Shown: one piece after another, positions 61,301 through 64,000 of the stretch
How positions within the stretch are numbered: position 1 is the first letter of the stretch
How the letters are laid out: the number at the start of each line of letters is the position of its first letter
Assembly: GCA_025055795.1 (NCBI GenBank)
Contig: JANWVV010000003.1
Location: forward strand, 122,946-186,945
From: Gemmataceae bacterium
GTDB taxonomy: Bacteria > Planctomycetota > Planctomycetia > Gemmatales > Gemmataceae
Length of the DNA stretch: 64,000 bases
Direction: 5' to 3'
Notes under the pieces: generated by a model
Database searches by the model: none
What the model saw: only the letters and a program-made list of their open reading frames with translations
What the model was told of the DNA's origin: nothing
Program-made: the position numbers and the translations under genes

Positions 61301-61624
61301 GCTCAGCAAGGTCAACAACCTGGCCAGCCGGGCCAACAACAAGCCAACAACAACGCCTCCAGCCAACAGCAGGGACCGGGCCGAACGACAAACCCGACCG
61401 TCAGTGAAGGTGACCAGAACGGTGACGAAAAACTTGGCAACGCTGCTTCTGCTGGTAACCCCACCACCGGTGATGGCACCTTTATCCAGCTCCGCAACAA
61501 GGAACGCGAGCGCGTCCAGCAAGGAGCGGATGCTCGCCTGCCTGCCGAATTTCGCGAATGGATCAAACTGTTCAACATGAACATCAAAAATGCTCGCCCG
61601 GCTAATCCTACAGGCGGCAAATGA
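58388..61624 (+). CDS. 1078-residue secreted Gln/Ala-rich coiled-coil protein
   Basis: A signal peptide (1-25, ends WAEE) is followed by a charged helical region rich in Glu, Arg and Gln (about 26-560) and then a low-complexity region of Gln, Ala, Asn and Gly (about 560-1010) with heptad-like spacing, including short GQQGQQPGNQ repeats. The C-terminal ~40 residues return to ordered sequence (LPAEFREWIKLFNMNI). Such proteins are regularly found beside DUF4175-type genes in planctomycetes and may form long periplasmic filaments or spacers. The start has AGGAGG. No enzymatic motif. Glutamine content is extreme, and the nucleotide repeats suggest slippage-driven length changes. Confidence 0.8.
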   Translation: MNVSRHSRWWAFVVLAGAVAPLVWAEEADLTRQKEDQKRVQARVAEAARRAGSTIDAMVYQRLPASVERKMLEEVARGLRDLSQEQIEQVLQYLERAIAAQQARDLGAASEAQKQAYAKQREILSQLRSLLIKLDLIRNLDEAAARLDAAAEKQLSLNAETLSTARWPRRDILRRPIDDRQELANEQNDLRNEITALFKQIEQLLPHLNAEQKARVAQADYSARAQRLLQELQSTVALLREGQWELAADRQRRHAKELKDLAHALRTPPGDRVSALKNAQEKLQRAIDAQQKVREQTEQPPSPEMIDKARRNGQNPDQVRGHELAHQQAKAEFVARDARKAAEQADPQLADMLKPVENQQWKAEDALRQGQFDKARPPQEQALEKLRQAKEEIDRRLAETERAKADPRTAVQQAAERLDKLIEQQKEAQAKTERAEKNPERLPLAKQLQQEVLQGTQQLRDIPLPPNPDLHQALQKATQAMQKAQQNLEARQPQRARPDQQQALQALEQARQALEQQLKAIDQRREDIARLEELKNQLEELAKNERDLAQKAQQAAEKPADGPNPQELAQQQRQLQPPTDDAEKQLQQMAQQRQQADPQAAQQLQKAAEAVRQAQQNQQQAQENLQKQQPQQGAEQARQAADKLQQAARQLQEQLNQKRGEEANDQAALQPQRLDPNNAAQQLQQAIEQAQRAAEQAQKAQQAQQQANGNPQQASKPQQTNQQPQQGQPDLAQLQKQLAQDARQQELTEAAQAANQAAEALEKGDLRQAIENQQKAFAELNKAAQQQPGQQGQQQNQQNGQQQPNQGQQGQQPGNQGQQGQQPGNQGQQGQQPGQAAGQLAQRQQQLLEAARALQQSQQATKAAQAALQQAQANTPMAVQDQLQQAAQQLQQAAQQLQQGQPGQAGNHQQQAAQQLQQALQALEAAQQQAQANNSQQPGMNQQASQQGQQPGQQPGQQGQQPGQQQANNSSAQQGQQPGQPGQQQANNNASSQQQGPGRTTNPTVSEGDQNGDEKLGNAASAGNPTTGDGTFIQLRNKERERVQQGADARLPAEFREWIKLFNMNIKNARPANPTGGK
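60801..60889 (+). repeat. 30-base tandem repeat in the Q-rich gene
   Basis: Two perfect 30-base units (60821-60850 and 60851-60880) are flanked by partial copies. They encode repeated QPGNQGQQGQ-type decapeptides in frame. Copy number probably varies between strains by slippage. Confidence 0.85.
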
Positions 61625-61894
61625 CAGCTCCGCGGAGCCTGGTGGAGTCCACACTTGGCCCGGTGGCTCCACCCTTATGCCCCCCTGACCTTGTAGATTT
61701 TGTCTGCACCTGCGATGCAGCATGTACGAACGCACAAAGTACCACTGATCGCGGGATGCTTATAACCAGGAGCGGTAAACTTACTAACAGAACCATCACT
61801 TGCCAGCGATCATCGAGGTCATCCGCATTGGGATCACGAACCATATAATCAAACAGGCCACACAATCAAACAGTTACTGCCTTCGGTCGCCGCT

Positions 61895-62947
61895 ATGCTG
61901 AACACACACTGTTTACTGTGCTGGGTCAGTGCCAGTGTAATTATTGGTGTCGCTACGGTTGGGGGATTGGGAACGTTGCCGGCTCAACCACCACCACCGG
62001 ACGATCCGCCTCCCGCTCCTTTTGACGATCGCGTGGTGATCGATGCACAAACGCAAGCGGCCATCGACCGTGCCTTGCGCTTTCTGGCTCGCGTCCAGCA
62101 ACCCGATGGCTCGTGGGGGAACACGGCCATGACGGGATTTGCCTTGCTCGCTTTCATGGCTAATGGCCATCTGCCCAACCAAGGGGATTACGGCAAGGTG
62201 GTTTCGGCGGGCGTCCGTCATTTGATTACCCACACACGCGAAGATGGCTATTTGATCAATAGCCGCGGTGGCAATATGTATTGTCACGGTATCGCGACCC
62301 TGGCCCTTACCCAGGTAGTTGGAATGACCGGCGACGACGAAGTTCGCAAGGTCACCCGTAAGGCCATCGATCTGATTATCCGAGCGCAAAATCACGAAGG
62401 TGGCTGGCGTTACGACCCTGCTCCGACCAGTGCAGACATCTCCGTCACCATTATGCAAGTAATGGCTCTGCGAGGCGCCAAAGACATCGGTCTGCACGTC
62501 CCGGACCGCACGATGGAAAATTCCCTCAAATATATCAATCGCTGTCGGGATAACCGTACCGGCGGCTATAAGTACATGCCCTACTCTGCAGGCACCGGCT
62601 TTGCCCGCACGGCGGCCGGCATCTGTGTTTTGCAATTATGCGGTAAATACGACGCCGACGAAATCCGCCAGGGGGTGAATTATCTGGAGCGGGTAGGCGA
62701 CGATCGCGCCCACTTCTGGTACGGTCACTACTATGCGGCTCACGCTCTTAATCAGGTCGGGGGCGAAGTCTGGGAGCGCTACTATAAACGGATGCGTGAC
62801 TTTTTGCTGGCCCCGGGCTATCAGCGTCCTACCGGCGAATGGCATGACCCACGCCGCGAACCCCAATATGGCCCGGTTTACCAGACTTCAATTGCCGTAC
62901 TGATCCTGAGCATTCCGGCGCACTACCTGCCCATTTACCAGAAATGA
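61895..62947 (+). CDS. Secreted alpha/alpha-toroid protein (prenyltransferase/squalene-cyclase repeat)
   Basis: 350 residues. A signal peptide covers about 1-30 and a Pro-rich linker follows (PPPPDDPPPAPF). The toroid repeats begin at about residue 55: FLARVQQPDGSWGNTAM (QW-type motif) and include AQNHEGGWRYDP and NRTGGYKYMPY. These are the repeat units of squalene-hopene cyclases and related complement-like toroids. The protein is roughly half the size of a real cyclase, and no DxDD catalytic motif is seen, so it is probably a binding or structural domain. It ends the MoxR/VWA gene series, as commonly seen in planctomycetes. There is no strong ribosome site. Confidence 0.8.
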   Translation: MLNTHCLLCWVSASVIIGVATVGGLGTLPAQPPPPDDPPPAPFDDRVVIDAQTQAAIDRALRFLARVQQPDGSWGNTAMTGFALLAFMANGHLPNQGDYGKVVSAGVRHLITHTREDGYLINSRGGNMYCHGIATLALTQVVGMTGDDEVRKVTRKAIDLIIRAQNHEGGWRYDPAPTSADISVTIMQVMALRGAKDIGLHVPDRTMENSLKYINRCRDNRTGGYKYMPYSAGTGFARTAAGICVLQLCGKYDADEIRQGVNYLERVGDDRAHFWYGHYYAAHALNQVGGEVWERYYKRMRDFLLAPGYQRPTGEWHDPRREPQYGPVYQTSIAVLILSIPAHYLPIYQK

Positions 62948-63062
62948 CAAGTCTGTGACATTTCACGAATTCATCAGACTGTGGCTCGGCCACGGGATCG
63001 CTGTGCAAGACAAACTTACCCAGTGATTCCAGGACGATTGTGCCACCGTTCAACATCAAAGT

Positions 63063-63485
63063 CTATTCGCGGCGAAGCTTCAGGAGCACCGCATCCCCCT
63101 CGGCCTTGAAGTCCTTGGGACGGTCCCCTTTCTCGCTGATTACGATCAGTAACTCGTCCTTGTCCAGTCGGTAAATGGCACGGAATATTTTGCCCTTGTT
63201 ATCCGGGTCTTGCGGCAAAATATCCATAGCTGGTGGCATCTGGTCCGCATCGACTTTGATTTCCGCACTTTTTTCATCGTCGCCAAGTTTTAGGGTCATC
63301 TTGTTACCCTTGATGGTAATGGTTAACGACTCGATTAACTCTTTGGGAGCTGGACCGGAGGCCTTTTCCGCATGGACAGCTTTGTAACGTCCCTCCAGTT
63401 TTTTCAAGGCGGCTTGCTGAGCCATAACCAAGCCTAAGGAAAGCAACAATAATCCCCCGGCGATGACTAGGCGACGCCCCAACAT
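63063..63485 (-). CDS. Secreted TIGR03067-domain protein
   Basis: 140 residues. The signal peptide is residues 1-23 (VIAGGLLLLSLGLVMAQQ), with AGGGAGGTGAG before the ATG. The mature protein starts LKKLEGRYKAVHAEKASG and has beta-strand alternation (LTITIKGNKMTLKLGDD, IFRAIYRLDKDELLIVIS) typical of the planctomycete TIGR03067 family, a small lipocalin-like exported domain of unknown ligand. Convergent with the toroid gene. No membrane anchor remains after cleavage, so it should be periplasmic. Confidence 0.8.
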   Translation of the reverse strand: MLGRRLVIAGGLLLLSLGLVMAQQAALKKLEGRYKAVHAEKASGPAPKELIESLTITIKGNKMTLKLGDDEKSAEIKVDADQMPPAMDILPQDPDNKGKIFRAIYRLDKDELLIVISEKGDRPKDFKAEGDAVLLKLRRE

Positions 63486-63604
63486 AGCTCACCTCCCTCC
63501 AAACGTTACTTTTGCCCTACGGACATCCCCGTTTTGTAACGGGTTGGCTGCCAGCATGACACCATTGCAGTTGCAAACCCGCTCCACACCATGGACGGCG
63601 ACTT

Positions 63605-63652
63605 GTTCTAGTTTTAGAGCCTGTTCTTCATGCTGAACAGGAGCCCTAGAAC
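63605..63652. repeat. Nested inverted repeat between TIGR03067 gene and recombinase
   Basis: Outer arms GTTCTAG (63605-63611) and CTAGAAC (63646-63652) enclose inner arms CCTGTTC (63620-63626) and GAACAGG (63635-63641) with an 8-base loop. It lies about 100 bases past the end of the recombinase gene and 120 bases upstream of the TIGR03067 start. It may be a terminator, an attachment-site structure or regulatory. No T-tract follows on either strand. Confidence 0.5.
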
Positions 63653-63756
63653 CACTTTAGGGAACCACAACCCGAAAAGCACCTCAAGGGCTGACAGAGC
63701 GGGTTTTACTTTTAGTCGCTCGCCAGAAGAGGAAGTACCTGACTTGTCAAGTGGCC

Positions 63757-64000
63757 CTATGCGGACTTGGAACTTCGTTTTCCGAAACTTCGGGGATTAC
63801 AGATACTTACAAGCGCAAGCCTATCGCTGCCAACATCTTGTGTCGCGATTTGCCTTTCCTTGCTTTCGCTTACTCGATCCTGCAGCGAATTCCGTGCGTC
63901 GGGTTGTGCGTCGGTCCGCTCTCGGGTCGCAAGTACGAAATGCTCAACTGTCACCTGCCGATAACACGGATCGACTATCCCCTCCGTGTGCCCCAGCCAA
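63757..64000 (-). CDS. C-terminal end of a tyrosine recombinase/integrase (5' end outside window)
   Basis: A frame enters from base 64000 and ends at 63757, giving about 80 residues. It starts WLGHTEGIVDPCYRQVTVEH, with the conserved LGH and the catalytic Tyr in the CYRQVT block, equivalent to HYLQVT in many planctomycete integrases. The rest is a polar, poorly ordered tail (after LATRERTDAQP), as in those proteins. The catalytic Arg residues would be outside the window. The enzyme would cut and rejoin DNA at an attachment site; its position implies that an integrated element lies beyond the right edge. The GTG 63954 seen as a start in this frame is only internal. Confidence 0.7.
   Translation of the reverse strand, partial: WLGHTEGIVDPCYRQVTVEHFVLATRERTDAQPDARNSLQDRVSESKERQIATQDVGSDRLALVSICNPRSFGKRSSKSA

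Noticed and set aside
63611..63620. GTTTTAGAGC, similar to some CRISPR repeat starts
   Set aside because: Only one copy, no spacers, no cas genes; chance match inside an inverted repeat.
63757..63954. Treating the right-edge frame as a complete 65-residue gene from GTG
   Set aside because: The frame continues to the window edge with integrase motifs upstream of that GTG.

Overview
The window looks like chromosomal DNA of a planctomycete, most likely near Gemmataceae. This is inference from gene content; composition was judged by eye, not calculated. The pointers are families typical of that phylum: a BBP7-type outer-membrane barrel, TIGR03067-type secreted proteins, a PEP-CTERM protein, a DUF3467 protein, a Ser/Thr kinase fused to a formylglycine-enzyme-like domain, and an enlarged MoxR/DUF58/VWA (Bat-like) operon with a glutamine-rich giant protein. 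No rRNA, tRNA, CRISPR array or intact insertion sequence was seen.

Layout. 0-4 kb: cell-envelope genes (end of an LptD-like barrel, a PEP-CTERM protein, a BBP7-like barrel, diacylglycerol kinase). 4-6.2 kb: gmd-rmd pair for GDP-deoxy-hexose synthesis. 6.4-11 kb: larE, a small hypothetical, a candidate outer-membrane barrel and a secreted alpha/beta hydrolase. 11.2-13.3 kb: mnmE and a ribbon-helix-helix/zinc protein. 13.5-23.8 kb, all on the minus strand: a block with a soluble FtsH-like AAA+ protease, a radical-SAM protein, three unfamiliar proteins of 85, 190 and 406 residues and a 1178-residue protein, preceded by rtcA. I read it as a multi-component NTP-dependent system resembling the described AAA+/FtsH 'ternary' conflict systems. 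24-32.6 kb: TMEM43-like protein, M81 peptidase, and housekeeping genes asd, truA and miaA with a hydratase and an FHA protein. 32.6-39.4 kb: a secreted YHS protein, a large secreted hydrolase, a DUF3467 protein and the kinase-FGE fusion. 39.7-43.9 kb: ispD and a two-component system. 44.25-44.85 kb: a peroxiredoxin-like gene with an in-frame TGA exactly where the family has its catalytic cysteine, followed by a hairpin with a GGU loop. I call it a selenoprotein. 45-46.7 kb: di-haem cytochrome c peroxidase with a clear terminator. 47.5-63 kb: the MoxR, DUF58, BatA-like, VWA, DUF4175-like, Q-rich and alpha/alpha-toroid genes, all on the plus strand. The right edge holds a TIGR03067 protein, a nested inverted repeat and the C-terminal end of a tyrosine recombinase, which suggests the border of an integrated element.

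Working together. gmd and rmd make an activated 6-deoxy sugar for surface glycans. The FtsH-like block probably acts as one machine: ATP-driven unfolding and proteolysis plus a radical-SAM modification step. The MoxR-VWA operon probably forms a membrane-associated chaperone/VWA complex. The most notable observations are the probable selenoprotein with its insertion element and the FtsH-like/radical-SAM multi-gene system.
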